From: Xylanibacter muris
GTDB taxonomy: Bacteria > Bacteroidota > Bacteroidia > Bacteroidales > Bacteroidaceae
NCBI RefSeq assembly: GCF_013166605.1
Contig: NZ_JABKKF010000012.1
Location: 28,805-92,804, forward strand
Reading direction: 5' to 3'
DNA: 64,000 nt
Within the stretch, counting starts at the first letter, position 1, and the number at the start of each line of letters is the position of its first letter. Under the pieces are notes generated by a model that saw only the letters and a program-made list of their open reading frames with translations, was not told where the DNA came from and did not search any database. This document shows, piece after piece, positions 40,808 through 49,405 of this stretch. The translations under genes and the position numbers were made by a program.

Positions 40808-41884
40808 ATGTTTGATAAAGGTAACAGGGGCAATACAATGCATGGCATATTGTTGATTGCCCTTTTTTCGTTTGCTGCATTCTATCTGTCTGAGATTCCG
40901 TTTGTCAGAAGCCTGTCGTTCAGTCCTCTGATTGTCGGAATATTGCTGGGAATGCTCTATGCCAACAGTCTTCGCAACCGTTTGCCGGAAACATGGGTGC
41001 CAGGTATAAAGTTCTGTACGAAACAGGTGTTGCGTGCCGGTATAGTGCTTTACGGATTCAGGCTGACCCTTACAGAGGTGGCTGCTGTGGGTGTGCCTGC
41101 CGTGGTCATCGACTTTATAATCGTGGCCGGTACGATATTTCTCGGCGTATGGCTTGGAAAACTGTTGAAGATGGACGGTGATACTGCTCTTATGACAGCC
41201 ACAGGAAGCTCAATCTGCGGTGCGGCGGCTGTGCTTGGTGCAGAGCCTGTCGTGAAATGTGAGGGGCATAAGACAGCGATAGCCGTTTCAACGGTAGTCA
41301 TATTCGGTACCTTGTCAATGTTTCTGTATCCAATCATGTATCGTGCAGGCTTGCTCGGAGGGTTGAGCGATATGGAAGTGGCCGTGTATACCGGAAGCAC
41401 ACTTCATGAAGTGGCACATGTGGCAGGTGCGGGAAACGCCATGGATCCTACAGATGAACTTGGCATAGCCGGCACGGCCACAATAACAAAGATGATACGT
41501 GTAATGATGCTGGCTCCTGTGCTTGTGATTATGAGTTTTGCCATTGCCCGCCGTAAGCGTGGTGTTCAGGAAGCGGTATCCGGAAAACGCGGTATTGCCA
41601 TTCCTTGGTTTGCATTCGGATTTATAGGAGTGATATGTCTGAACTCATTGCTTCAGTATGTCTTTGGGGTGGAAAGTGTGAAAGACATACCTCTTAATGG
41701 AGCTATAGAGTATATAGACACCTTTATGCTGACCATGGCCATGACGGCATTAGGCACCGACACGAGCATAGACAAGTTCCGTCAGGCCGGTGCAAAGCCA
41801 TTCGTCCTTGCAGGTTTTCTTTATATATGGCTTGTCGGAGGCGGCTACCTGCTTGTAAAGTATCTTACTCCGTTTTGTCAATAG
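40808..41884 (+). CDS. YeiH-family putative sulfate exporter
   Basis: This 358-residue membrane protein has about ten predicted helices. Family motifs are LSFSPLIVGILLGMLYAN, LRAGIVLYGFRLT, ATGSSICGAAAVLGAEPVV and GSTLHEVAHVAGAGNAM. YeiH-type (UPF0324) proteins are annotated as sulfate exporters on limited evidence. A start at 40808 or at the ATG at 40841 (MHGILL) is possible. Confidence 0.82.
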   Translation: MFDKGNRGNTMHGILLIALFSFAAFYLSEIPFVRSLSFSPLIVGILLGMLYANSLRNRLPETWVPGIKFCTKQVLRAGIVLYGFRLTLTEVAAVGVPAVVIDFIIVAGTIFLGVWLGKLLKMDGDTALMTATGSSICGAAAVLGAEPVVKCEGHKTAIAVSTVVIFGTLSMFLYPIMYRAGLLGGLSDMEVAVYTGSTLHEVAHVAGAGNAMDPTDELGIAGTATITKMIRVMMLAPVLVIMSFAIARRKRGVQEAVSGKRGIAIPWFAFGFIGVICLNSLLQYVFGVESVKDIPLNGAIEYIDTFMLTMAMTALGTDTSIDKFRQAGAKPFVLAGFLYIWLVGGGYLLVKYLTPFCQ

Positions 41885-42008
41885 ACAAATAAAGGATATC
41901 TTCTTCAGGATTTTTTAGACGCGGCATCGTTAATTGATCAAAAAAACACGTCCGATGTAAAAAATTGAAATCTATTTACATTTTTGATAGATGTAAAATT
42001 CTCTTCCG

Positions 42009-42091
42009 ATGAATGGCCTGTTCATGCTCAATGAATAGCATGTTCATCGGCCGTGAATGGCCTATTCATCAAGCATGAACAGGCCATTCAT
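42009..42091. repeat. 83-bp nested palindrome
   Basis: The perfect 20-bp arms ATGAATGGCCTGTTCATGCT (42009-42028) and AGCATGAACAGGCCATTCAT (42072-42091) are inverted copies. Inside, a second pair ATGAATAG/CTATTCAT nests near the centre. The unit TGAATRGCNTGTTCAT recurs in both orientations. Confidence 0.85.
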
Positions 42092-42454
42092 TTTTGGCAT
42101 ACTTTTTGGTGATGGTTAATATGTTGTATATCAATCTGTTACGTGTTTTGTAAAAATGGAAATTACGAAATAAAAACGGGTTGTGAATTTTTATTACATA
42201 TATTGTGTGAATACTTATGTCGGATTCATTATAGCCGTATTGTTTTTATAGTTTCGCCTTAATATATTGTTTATTTCGGATATGCCGAAAGCGATTTGAA
42301 AGTATGGGAGTATCCTGACATCCGCGTATTGGAGACCACTGGTATCACAGCATGAAAAATAGCATATATACAGTTTGGGATTAAAATATGCAGGAATGTC
42401 CCTTTTATTATATCCCTTACGGACTTTATTTCATTGTATATTATTTAATCTTTG

Positions 42455-42462
42455 TACATTTG
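42455..42462 (+). promoter_or_regulatory. Promoter -7 box of the CatA-like gene
   Basis: TACATTTG has TTG at 42434-42436 upstream. It lies 36 bp before the ATG. Confidence 0.5.
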
Positions 42463-42498
42463 CATAAAGTTTCAACATAATTTTGCAGCAAAAAGACT

Positions 42499-43128
42499 AT
42501 GATAAAAGAAGTGAATCCCCGTGAGACGTCGCGTTCATACGCTTATGAAATGTGGATGAAGGCCCCCATGCCCATGGTAACGTTTTTCAAGACGCTTGAT
42601 GTGTCCCGTCTTGTATTGTTTGGCCGTTGGCGTAAATTGAAGTTCAATATGCTGATGTGCTGGTGTATCGGGAAGGCGGCAAGCCACGTAAAGGAGTTCT
42701 ACACGCTTCCCGTCGGTGACAGGCTTATTCAGTATGACAATATTGCAGTCAATACCATTGTAGCGAATAGGGAAGGGGAAGTGTGTTCCTGCGATATCCC
42801 TTTCTCGGAAGACCTGCATGCTTTTAATTCCGACTATCTGCGCCTTACCCGTCAGGTTGCAGAGTCGTGTGAGAGCCACGACCTGTCGTACGGCAGTATG
42901 GTCATCGGCACTTCCGCATTGGCGCAGTATGACATCGACGGTGCGGTGGGTATGTACAGCGGCATCTTCAACAATCCTTTCATGATATGGGGCAGATATC
43001 GCAGAAAGTGGTTGAGGACAACTCTTACCGTATCTTTTCAGTTTCACCATACTCAGATGGACGGTGCCCATGCGTCCCGTTTTCTTGACCTGTTGCAGAA
43101 AGAGGTGGATGCTTTCGGTCTTTTCTGA
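42499..43128 (+). CDS. Chloramphenicol acetyltransferase-like (CatA-fold) protein
   Basis: This 209-residue protein has the CAT fold. The catalytic motif HHTQMDGAHASRF near the C-terminus is the HHxxxDG signature, and FNPF-like structure is seen in YSGIFNNPFMIWG. Bacteroidota chromosomes carry CatA-like proteins whose acceptor need not be chloramphenicol. No mobile element flanks it. Substrate unknown. Confidence 0.8.
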   Translation: MIKEVNPRETSRSYAYEMWMKAPMPMVTFFKTLDVSRLVLFGRWRKLKFNMLMCWCIGKAASHVKEFYTLPVGDRLIQYDNIAVNTIVANREGEVCSCDIPFSEDLHAFNSDYLRLTRQVAESCESHDLSYGSMVIGTSALAQYDIDGAVGMYSGIFNNPFMIWGRYRRKWLRTTLTVSFQFHHTQMDGAHASRFLDLLQKEVDAFGLF

Positions 43129-43139
43129 TTTATATATAG

Positions 43140-43175
43140 AAATCCCCCGCAGAAAATATATTCTGCAGGGGATTT
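43140..43175. terminator. Bidirectional terminator between convergent genes
   Basis: AAATCCCCCGCAGAA (43140-43154) pairs with TTCTGCAGGGGATTT (43161-43175), with one mismatch. It is flanked by A and T tracts and sits 11 bp past the CatA-like stop. Confidence 0.8.
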
Positions 43176-43203
43176 AAACTTATTGGAACTTCAGGTCGGA
43201 TAC

Positions 43204-45597
43204 CTATTGCTTTTTTACCAGTCTTATGAAATATACGCCTCCGGCGGTGGTGTTCTGTTCGGACTGGAATTTTATCCTGACGGAACTTTTTCCTTTCAGC
43301 ATATCTGCAGGTATGTCGTAACATTCGTCCATGAATGCTTTTTTATTCCATTTGCCGGACAGATTCTCGTTGGCAAGCAGTTTGTCGTCAACGTATATTC
43401 CGAAACTGCGGCCGGCCGGCTCATCGCCCCAGTATGTCACGCGCAGTGTCAGCGAAGTTTCGCCTCCGGTGATGAGGTTATAGCTGAAATATCCTCCGTT
43501 GGATGCATCGCGTACACTTCTGTCTTTCCAATAGCTCTTTTTAGAGTTTTCCGACTGCATGGCATGGTCGACCTCAGGTTGTTGTTCTCCCGGTTTCACC
43601 TTATCCATCGTGAGTTTGTCGAGCTGAAGCATTTCCGCCTCCTGTCTTTGCTGCTCTGCGATGACGGTGTTGTATTCATCTGCAGTCATTGTCGGCCAAT
43701 ATATCATATATCGGCAGTCGTGTATTTCAGCGAAAGGCTTGAATACAATGTTTGCGAACTCTTTCTGGCTGAACAGTTCCGGGCATGTGAAATGCATAGG
43801 TTGTCCGTTTACGGGACGCATGTTTGCAAGCTTGTTCTTTATTTCATCTGTTGTGCCGATGATATGAGGCGCCGATGATATGGGTTCGAGAGGACCGTGT
43901 GCGATGTGTGCCCATCGTCCTTCATCGGCAAGCAAACCGTAGAGGTTTGCGGTTCCGGTCTCAGCCCCGAGAAGTATCGGACCGCACATCACTGCCACGA
44001 AATCAGGCACATTTGGCATTTTTTCCACTGTTATTCTCTTAGGCAGTGATATTTCAACCACGTCACCATTTTTCCATTTGCGGCTTACCGGCAGGTATGA
44101 CGACGGCTCGGATGCCGATACGTCTACAGGTTCTCCGTTGACAGTCACCTTGTAGTCTCCCTTTGCAATCCATCCCGGATGACGGAGCATGATGGTGAAT
44201 TTTGACGCTTTCTTCATACTCATCGTAAGACGTGTGGATTCAGAGTATGGGAATGATGTTTCCTGGGTGAGTTGCAGGCCGTGTTCCTTCCAGTCAAGCT
44301 TTGACGCCACAAACAGATTTACGTACAGCTTGTCGTCGGCCTTCTTCACACCACTTGTATGGGTATATATAAACTCGCCATACTTGCTGTGGTTCTCCAT
44401 TCCTGTTCCCACGCAACACCACATGGCTTGGTTGGGTTGTGAATAAACGCGGTAGTGCCGTGGACGGGCAGGGGTGAAGTAAACATATCCTCCGTGTTCC
44501 GGATTCTGGGTGGAAAGTATGTGGTTGAACATTGCGCGCTCATAGAAGTCTGCATATACCGCATCGGGACTCATTCGGAACAACCCTTCTGTCAGTTTCA
44601 GCATGTTGTATGTATTGCATGATTCAGGTCCCTCACGGTCTTCGGTATATTCCGTGCATGCCTTGGCTGTGGGGAAGTGCTCTCTGCGGCTGTTGCCTCC
44701 AAAGGCCAGTGAGCGGTTGTCGACAACTGTCTGCCAGAAAAATCGTGCCGCAGTGGCAAAATCCGCGTCTCCGGTCAGTTCGGCCACGCGCTGATATCCC
44801 ACAGCCTTGGGCACCTGAGTGTTTGCATGTTTGTTGTCAAGATTGTCTTTCCTCTGTTTCATGCTGTCGAAAAGCATCTTGTGGCTGAAACGTTTGGCCG
44901 CTTCGAGATATTTTTTCTCGCCTGTGAGCTTATAGGCATCGGCAAACGATTCGTTCATGCCGCCGAATTCAATGTCGAGCATTCTCTCCATTTGTGTGTC
45001 ATCAAGCGTACTCGTGATGTTTATTCCCCAGTCGCACAGTTTTATGAACATTTCCCTTGCTTTCTCATTATGTCCGTATACGTATGCGTCGTGTAGTCCT
45101 GCAAAAACCTTGTGAACGTTATACCATGGCACCCATGCCTTGCCGAATGTTCTGATGTCGCCTTTGGCGAGCGAATTCCAGACAGAGTATGGCACGCCTC
45201 CTACATATCCGTCACCGTTTTTATCCTGAGCTTTTTTAAGCTCGTCCACCATATAGTCCATTCTTCTCTTGCACTCTTCGTTTCCTGTGGCTGAGTATGC
45301 TAGTGCCAGTGCGCTTAGATAGTGGCCTCCGACATGTCCGTCGAGTCCTATCCAGTTTTCGAAGCTTTCTCCTTTGGCCGGCAGTCCGGCGGTTTTAAGG
45401 AATGGCGCTAAAAGTCTGTCCGTATCATATTTCAGCAATACGGTGATGTTGAGGTCGCATGCGTGTTTGAATTTCCCGTCAAGAAGCTGTATGTTTTCGA
45501 GAGGAAAATTCTGCGTACGGTTGTCTTTTTCAGCAGCCATGGCCGATACTCCCAAGAGCATGACCATTGCGGCAGTAACGATTTTCTTTCTTTCCAT
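43204..45597 (-). CDS. Glycoside hydrolase family 127 (beta-L-arabinofuranosidase-like)
   Basis: This 797-residue protein has a signal peptide (cut after VSAMA). The GH127/DUF1680 (alpha/alpha)6 barrel covers residues ~30-620. Landmarks are GLDGHVGGHYLSALALAY, VPWYNVHKVFAGLHDAY, GGMNESFADAYKLTG, the conserved Glu in REGPESCNTYNMLKLTE and Cys residues in MWCCVGTGMENHSKYGE. That Glu/Cys set belongs to the zinc-thiolate catalytic site. Residues ~640-797 form an extra beta domain ending VYFIRLVKKQ. It probably removes L-arabinose from plant glycans, in line with the pectin genes at 13-21 kb. Confidence 0.9.
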   Translation of the reverse strand: MERKKIVTAAMVMLLGVSAMAAEKDNRTQNFPLENIQLLDGKFKHACDLNITVLLKYDTDRLLAPFLKTAGLPAKGESFENWIGLDGHVGGHYLSALALAYSATGNEECKRRMDYMVDELKKAQDKNGDGYVGGVPYSVWNSLAKGDIRTFGKAWVPWYNVHKVFAGLHDAYVYGHNEKAREMFIKLCDWGINITSTLDDTQMERMLDIEFGGMNESFADAYKLTGEKKYLEAAKRFSHKMLFDSMKQRKDNLDNKHANTQVPKAVGYQRVAELTGDADFATAARFFWQTVVDNRSLAFGGNSRREHFPTAKACTEYTEDREGPESCNTYNMLKLTEGLFRMSPDAVYADFYERAMFNHILSTQNPEHGGYVYFTPARPRHYRVYSQPNQAMWCCVGTGMENHSKYGEFIYTHTSGVKKADDKLYVNLFVASKLDWKEHGLQLTQETSFPYSESTRLTMSMKKASKFTIMLRHPGWIAKGDYKVTVNGEPVDVSASEPSSYLPVSRKWKNGDVVEISLPKRITVEKMPNVPDFVAVMCGPILLGAETGTANLYGLLADEGRWAHIAHGPLEPISSAPHIIGTTDEIKNKLANMRPVNGQPMHFTCPELFSQKEFANIVFKPFAEIHDCRYMIYWPTMTADEYNTVIAEQQRQEAEMLQLDKLTMDKVKPGEQQPEVDHAMQSENSKKSYWKDRSVRDASNGGYFSYNLITGGETSLTLRVTYWGDEPAGRSFGIYVDDKLLANENLSGKWNKKAFMDECYDIPADMLKGKSSVRIKFQSEQNTTAGGVYFIRLVKKQ

Positions 45598-45624
45598 GTG
45601 TTATTTTTTATATCGGTTTGTGTA

Positions 45625-45632
45625 CAAAGGTA
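45625..45632 (-). promoter_or_regulatory. GH127 promoter -7 box
   Basis: TACCTTTG on the minus strand, 27 bp upstream of the ATG. Confidence 0.6.
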
Positions 45633-45807
45633 GTTATTTATTTTGATAAATAAAAATGAAAATATCAAATATTTGCAGTGTAAAATCAAATAACAATGTT
45701 TTTTGAAACATATAGAAAAGTAAATAACAGATATTTCTGATAGAAAGATACTCTGAGGATGTGTCATGAGACAGGATGAAATCAGGTGTTTCTGCCGAAT
45801 CCTGCTC

Positions 45808-45850
45808 CATGTAGGGACATCGCTTTGCGATGTGTACGATGTATACTATA
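45808..45850 (+). repeat. Palindromic repeat, family 2 (stem variant ACATCGC)
   Basis: CATGTAGGGACATCGCTTTG continues CGATGTGTACGATGTATACT. It is almost identical to 33495-33534 and 47508-47544. Confidence 0.8.
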
Positions 45851-45914
45851 CTGAACTTATTCTTTTGTTGATGTTTTTATGCGGTATTGTCTTTGTTTTA
45901 TGTGGAAAATGTTG

Positions 45915-45922
45915 TACTTTTG
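45915..45922 (+). promoter_or_regulatory. GH30 promoter -7 box
   Basis: TACTTTTG (TAnnTTTG), 38 bp upstream of the ATG at 45961. Confidence 0.5.
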
Positions 45923-45960
45923 TTTTGGTAATGTCATCTTAACCAATAAGAAGTATATAT

Positions 45961-47448
45961 ATGGATGTAAAGAGATTATTATTTGTATTTCAAATCGGAT
46001 TTTTGATTCCTTTGTTTATTGAAGCACAGACTTTTACCTGGGTGCAGAGCAGTAAGGATAAAGAGTGGCGGACAGGCAGGATAAGTGCGGTGGCGAAAGT
46101 CGCGGAGCATGATGTTGTTGTGCCTGGAGAGCCCGTTGTCACATTCAACCGTTGGGGGACGTGTTTCAACGAGTTGGGATGGGATGCGATAAACATGCTG
46201 CCTGAGGCCGGGCGTGAAGAGATAATGAGAAATCTTTTCTCTCCATCCGGTGACCTCAGGTTTACTATGGGGCGCATTCCTATGAATGCGAATGATTACG
46301 CCCGTGGGTGGTATAGTTGTGACGAGGTGGCGGGAGATTTCGGATTGAAGTATTTTAATATAGACAGAGACAAGACAACTCTTATACCATATATACATAA
46401 GGCGCAAAGCTACAATCCGGACCTTACGTTTTGGGCATCACCGTGGTCGCCTCCAAGCTGGATGAAAATAAACGGAGATTATCCGGTGCGCAGCAGTGAG
46501 CATAATACAATGGATGTGCGCAAGGACTATATCCTGTTTGAGGGACCGGACGGCAACCGTGACGACTATAAGGCTCCCAAGGGAATATTTCCTCCGAAAC
46601 TGTCGCTCACCGACTATTTTATTATGGATGACCGCTATCTGGCCACATACGCCCGATACTTCAGCCGATTTATATCAGCATACGCGGAACAGGGAATAGA
46701 CATCGGGGCAGTGATGTATCAGAACGAGGCCTGGAGCTATACTCCGTATCCCGGATGCGCATGGACGCCTGAAGGCATTGTGAGGTTTAATGTCGAATAT
46801 CTTGCTCCGCTCATGAAGAAGGAACACCCGGGCGTGGATGTTTATTTCGGCACGATAAACACCAACCGTTATGATGTGATAGACAAGGTGTTGACTGACG
46901 GCCGTATGGCGGATGCCGTGAAGGGCATAGGCCTGCAATGGGAAGGCGGACAGATTCTGCAGCGTCTGCGCGAGAATTATCCTGGATACAAGTATGTGCA
47001 GACTGAAGGTGAATGCGGATGGGGTTCGTTTGACTGGAAGGCTGCCGAGCACACCTTTGAACGGATCAGCCATTATCTTGGAAACGGATGTGAGGACTAT
47101 ACTTTTTGGAATGCTGTGCTTGCCGGTGACGGAATGAGTACATGGGGATGGAAGCAAAATGCTTTGATACGCGTTGATGCCGCGTCATCCACGTTTAAAT
47201 ATACACATGAATATTATGCTGTGAAACATTACAGCCATTATGTGGAAAAGGGTGACAAGGTGGTGGCACATGTCGGGGCCGGTGAGGCAAATGTGCCGGT
47301 ATTGGTATTGCTTACACCGGAGAACAAGTATCTTGTGATGGCAGGTAATTTCAATGATGAAGAAAGGAAGATGACGGTAAAGGTAGGAAAGAAATACCTG
47401 AGCGCAGTTTTGAAACCGCATTCTCTTAACACGTTTGTACAGAAATGA
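45961..47448 (+). CDS. Glycoside hydrolase family 30, secreted
   Basis: This 495-residue protein has a signal peptide (cut after FIEAQ). The GH30 TIM barrel shows FNRWGTCFNELGWDAINML, FTMGRIPMNANDYARGWYS and WASPWSPPSWMKINGDYP. Acid/base Glu lies in VMYQNEAW and nucleophile Glu in VQTEGECGWG. The C-terminal beta domain ends VLKPHSLNTFVQK. The family covers beta-glucosylceramidase, beta-1,6-glucanase and xylanase-type activities, so specificity is open. Confidence 0.9.
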   Translation: MDVKRLLFVFQIGFLIPLFIEAQTFTWVQSSKDKEWRTGRISAVAKVAEHDVVVPGEPVVTFNRWGTCFNELGWDAINMLPEAGREEIMRNLFSPSGDLRFTMGRIPMNANDYARGWYSCDEVAGDFGLKYFNIDRDKTTLIPYIHKAQSYNPDLTFWASPWSPPSWMKINGDYPVRSSEHNTMDVRKDYILFEGPDGNRDDYKAPKGIFPPKLSLTDYFIMDDRYLATYARYFSRFISAYAEQGIDIGAVMYQNEAWSYTPYPGCAWTPEGIVRFNVEYLAPLMKKEHPGVDVYFGTINTNRYDVIDKVLTDGRMADAVKGIGLQWEGGQILQRLRENYPGYKYVQTEGECGWGSFDWKAAEHTFERISHYLGNGCEDYTFWNAVLAGDGMSTWGWKQNALIRVDAASSTFKYTHEYYAVKHYSHYVEKGDKVVAHVGAGEANVPVLVLLTPENKYLVMAGNFNDEERKMTVKVGKKYLSAVLKPHSLNTFVQK

Positions 47449-47457
47449 TATTAGATG

Positions 47458-47507
47458 GACATCTTCGATAAGCCAGATGAGCAATGTGGCATATCATATC
47501 TTACACT
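47458..47507 (+). repeat. Dispersed repeat, family 1, partial copy E
   Basis: CATCTTCGATAAGCCAGATG then AGCAATGTGGCATATC resembles the left part of family 1. It leads into a family 2 palindrome exactly as at 33207-33298. Confidence 0.55.
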
Positions 47508-47544
47508 GTGTAGGGACATCGCTTTGCGATGTGTCTGATGTATA
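47508..47544 (+). repeat. Palindromic repeat, family 2 (stem variant ACATCGC)
   Basis: GTGTAGGGACATCGCTTTGC continues to GATGTGTCTGATGTATA. It lies between GH30 and the ferredoxin gene. Confidence 0.8.
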
Positions 47545-47572
47545 ATTTTATAATACTTATTACAAAATACGG

Positions 47573-48406
47573 ATGAAAAGAAAAATAAAGATAGTGTGTT
47601 TTTCACCTACGGGCACATCGGCCAAAGTGGCAGAGGCTGTTGCTTTGGGCATAAGCGATTCTGACGGTTCGAATATAGAGGTGCTTGACGCGACTCACCA
47701 TCAGATACCTTTCATTACATTCGGTAAGGATGATGTCGTGGTCATTGCAGCACCGGTGTACGGTGGTCGTCTGCCGAAGATTGCCGCAGCGCGTATGGAC
47801 ATGCTGAGAGCGGACGGCACGCCTGCCGTTCTTATTGCCGTATATGGAAACAGGGCTTTTGAAAAGTCATTGTCGGACATGGAAAACTTTGCTGTGAGCC
47901 ATGGCTTTGTGCCTGTTGCCGTAGCAGCGTTTGTAGGTGAGCATTCATACAGCACGGAGACAACTCCTATTGCCGTGGGCCGTCCGGACAGGGAAGACAT
48001 TGACATTGCATATAAGTTTGGCGTGGCGGCAGGAGAGAAGGTCGGTAGAGGAGATTTTACGGCAGTTGACGCTTCTGCATTGCATGACCGTCCGGCAGAT
48101 GCGGCATCGCTTGCCAATTTCATGGTATTTGTACAAGAATACCGGCAGCAACAGACCGAAAAACCGCGCAAATTAATACCTGTAACTGATGTGGCATCGT
48201 GTGTGCATTGCGGCAAGTGTGTGGCATTGTGTCCTGTAGAGGCGATAGAGGTTGGAGTTGAGGAGAATACAGATGCGGTACGCTGCATAAAATGTTGTGC
48301 TTGCGTGAAAGGATGCCCGCAGGGAGCACGTGTGTTGCAGTCACCGTTCGCGCCGGTGCTGGCAGAGAATTTCAGTGTAAGGAAACAGCCGGTATTTCTA
48401 TTATGA
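47573..48406 (+). CDS. EFR1-type flavodoxin-ferredoxin fusion
   Basis: This 277-residue cytoplasmic protein has an N-terminal flavodoxin-like domain (FSPTGTSAKVAEAVALG as FMN phosphate loop; VVIAAPVYGGRLP). The C-terminal 2x[4Fe-4S] ferredoxin domain has CVHCGKCVALCPVEAI and CIKCCACVKGCPQGA. It probably carries electrons in anaerobic metabolism. It is 21 bp upstream of the FKBP gene. Confidence 0.85.
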   Translation: MKRKIKIVCFSPTGTSAKVAEAVALGISDSDGSNIEVLDATHHQIPFITFGKDDVVVIAAPVYGGRLPKIAAARMDMLRADGTPAVLIAVYGNRAFEKSLSDMENFAVSHGFVPVAVAAFVGEHSYSTETTPIAVGRPDREDIDIAYKFGVAAGEKVGRGDFTAVDASALHDRPADAASLANFMVFVQEYRQQQTEKPRKLIPVTDVASCVHCGKCVALCPVEAIEVGVEENTDAVRCIKCCACVKGCPQGARVLQSPFAPVLAENFSVRKQPVFLL

Positions 48407-48427
48407 TAAAGGTAAATACGGACGTTT

Positions 48428-48898
48428 ATGAATAAAAGAGAATATATTCAGGTCAATAAACACTGGCTGGAAAAGAAATCCCTGGAGGAGGGCGTCAGGG
48501 CTTTGTCAGGAGGCATATTCTATAAGGTGCTGGCAGAGGGATGTGACAATGGCAGACATCCGGCACCGCGGAGCATTGTCACGGTGCATTATACCGGATG
48601 GACGGTATGTGCCGGTGAGTTGTCTTCTCCATCGCTGTCTGTAGCCGGCAAGACCGCAGATGAACTTGCAGGAGATGCACTGTTGAGGCAGTTCGACAGC
48701 AGTAGAGGAGGCGCTCCGGCTGCATTTCGCCTGGACGGGCTTATAGATGGATGGATTGTGGCAATTCAAGAGATGTGCGTGGGCGACAAGTGGGAGGTAT
48801 ACATTCCGGCCGAAATGGGATATGGAAAGGTTTCACAGCCGGGAATACCCGGAGGCTCGGTGCTGGTGTTTGAGATAGAATTGTTGGGAATAGCATAA
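48428..48898 (+). CDS. Cytoplasmic FKBP-type peptidyl-prolyl isomerase with insertion
   Basis: This 156-residue protein has no signal peptide. FKBP motifs are VTVHYTGWT, FDSSRGGAPAAFRLDGLIDG, MCVGDKWEVYIPAEMGYG and PGGSVLVFEIELLGI. About 25 extra residues (around CAGELSSPSLSVAGKTADEL) separate the first strand from FDSS, where family members usually have a short loop. It is probably cotranscribed with the ferredoxin gene. Confidence 0.82.
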   Translation: MNKREYIQVNKHWLEKKSLEEGVRALSGGIFYKVLAEGCDNGRHPAPRSIVTVHYTGWTVCAGELSSPSLSVAGKTADELAGDALLRQFDSSRGGAPAAFRLDGLIDGWIVAIQEMCVGDKWEVYIPAEMGYGKVSQPGIPGGSVLVFEIELLGIA

Positions 48899-48995
48899 AA
48901 TAAACTGCAAGTCGTATACTGAAGTAAGATTTATTTTGATTATGCTGAGGCGATGCGTTTATTCAAAACGAAGTTTAAAACAATAATAAATTGTT

Positions 48996-49295
48996 ATGGT
49001 AAAGATTTATGTAATGAATACGTGCAAGGATTGCACATATATTTATGAACAGGTAAGGGGAAACAGCCAATATGAACTTATTGATATTGGAGAGCATGTA
49101 AGAAACCTTAAGGCTTTTCTTAAGCTCCGCGACCGCGAACCGCAGTTTGATGTAATGAAACGCTTGGGAACAATAGGCATTCCGTGTTTTGTGCTTGAAG
49201 ACGGCACTGTGACTTTCAGACCGGAAGAGGCAGGACTGAAACCGCGTTCAGGATCCGACGGCTCTTCATGCAGCATTGACGGTTCTGGATGCTGA
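48996..49295 (+). CDS. Glutaredoxin-like small thiol protein
   Basis: This 99-residue protein begins as a thioredoxin-fold glutaredoxin: VKIYVMNTCKDCTYI with CxxC at Cys10-Cys13, then GTIGIPCFVLEDGTVTF with the cis-Pro. The C-terminal tail GSDGSSCSIDGSGC is Gly/Ser-rich and adds two cysteines. It is probably a thiol-disulfide exchange protein. Confidence 0.72.
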   Translation: MVKIYVMNTCKDCTYIYEQVRGNSQYELIDIGEHVRNLKAFLKLRDREPQFDVMKRLGTIGIPCFVLEDGTVTFRPEEAGLKPRSGSDGSSCSIDGSGC

Positions 49296-49405
49296 TTGGT
49301 GCATGTTATTTCAAGTATGACATAAAGCGTATGATGTATCGGGCAGTCTGTGGCTAATCCGGTTACGGCATGAATTTTGTTGAATATAATAAAAAGGGAA
49401 AACTG

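Larger units (their letters stand above)
41885..42498. other. AT-rich intergenic region with a large palindrome
   Basis: There is no gene in 614 bp. It holds an 83-bp palindrome (42009-42091) and a -7 box at 42455. The rest shows no feature I can name. Confidence 0.6.
45598..45960. other. Divergent intergenic region (GH127/GH30)
   Basis: It holds the GH127 -7 box (45625-45632, minus), a family 2 palindrome (45808-45850) and the GH30 -7 box (45915-45922). No gene is visible. Confidence 0.6.

Noticed and set aside
42499..43128. Acquired chloramphenicol resistance gene
   Set aside because: Only the general CAT fold and HHxxxDG motif are visible. There is no mobile element nearby, and chromosomal CatA-like proteins often have other substrates.
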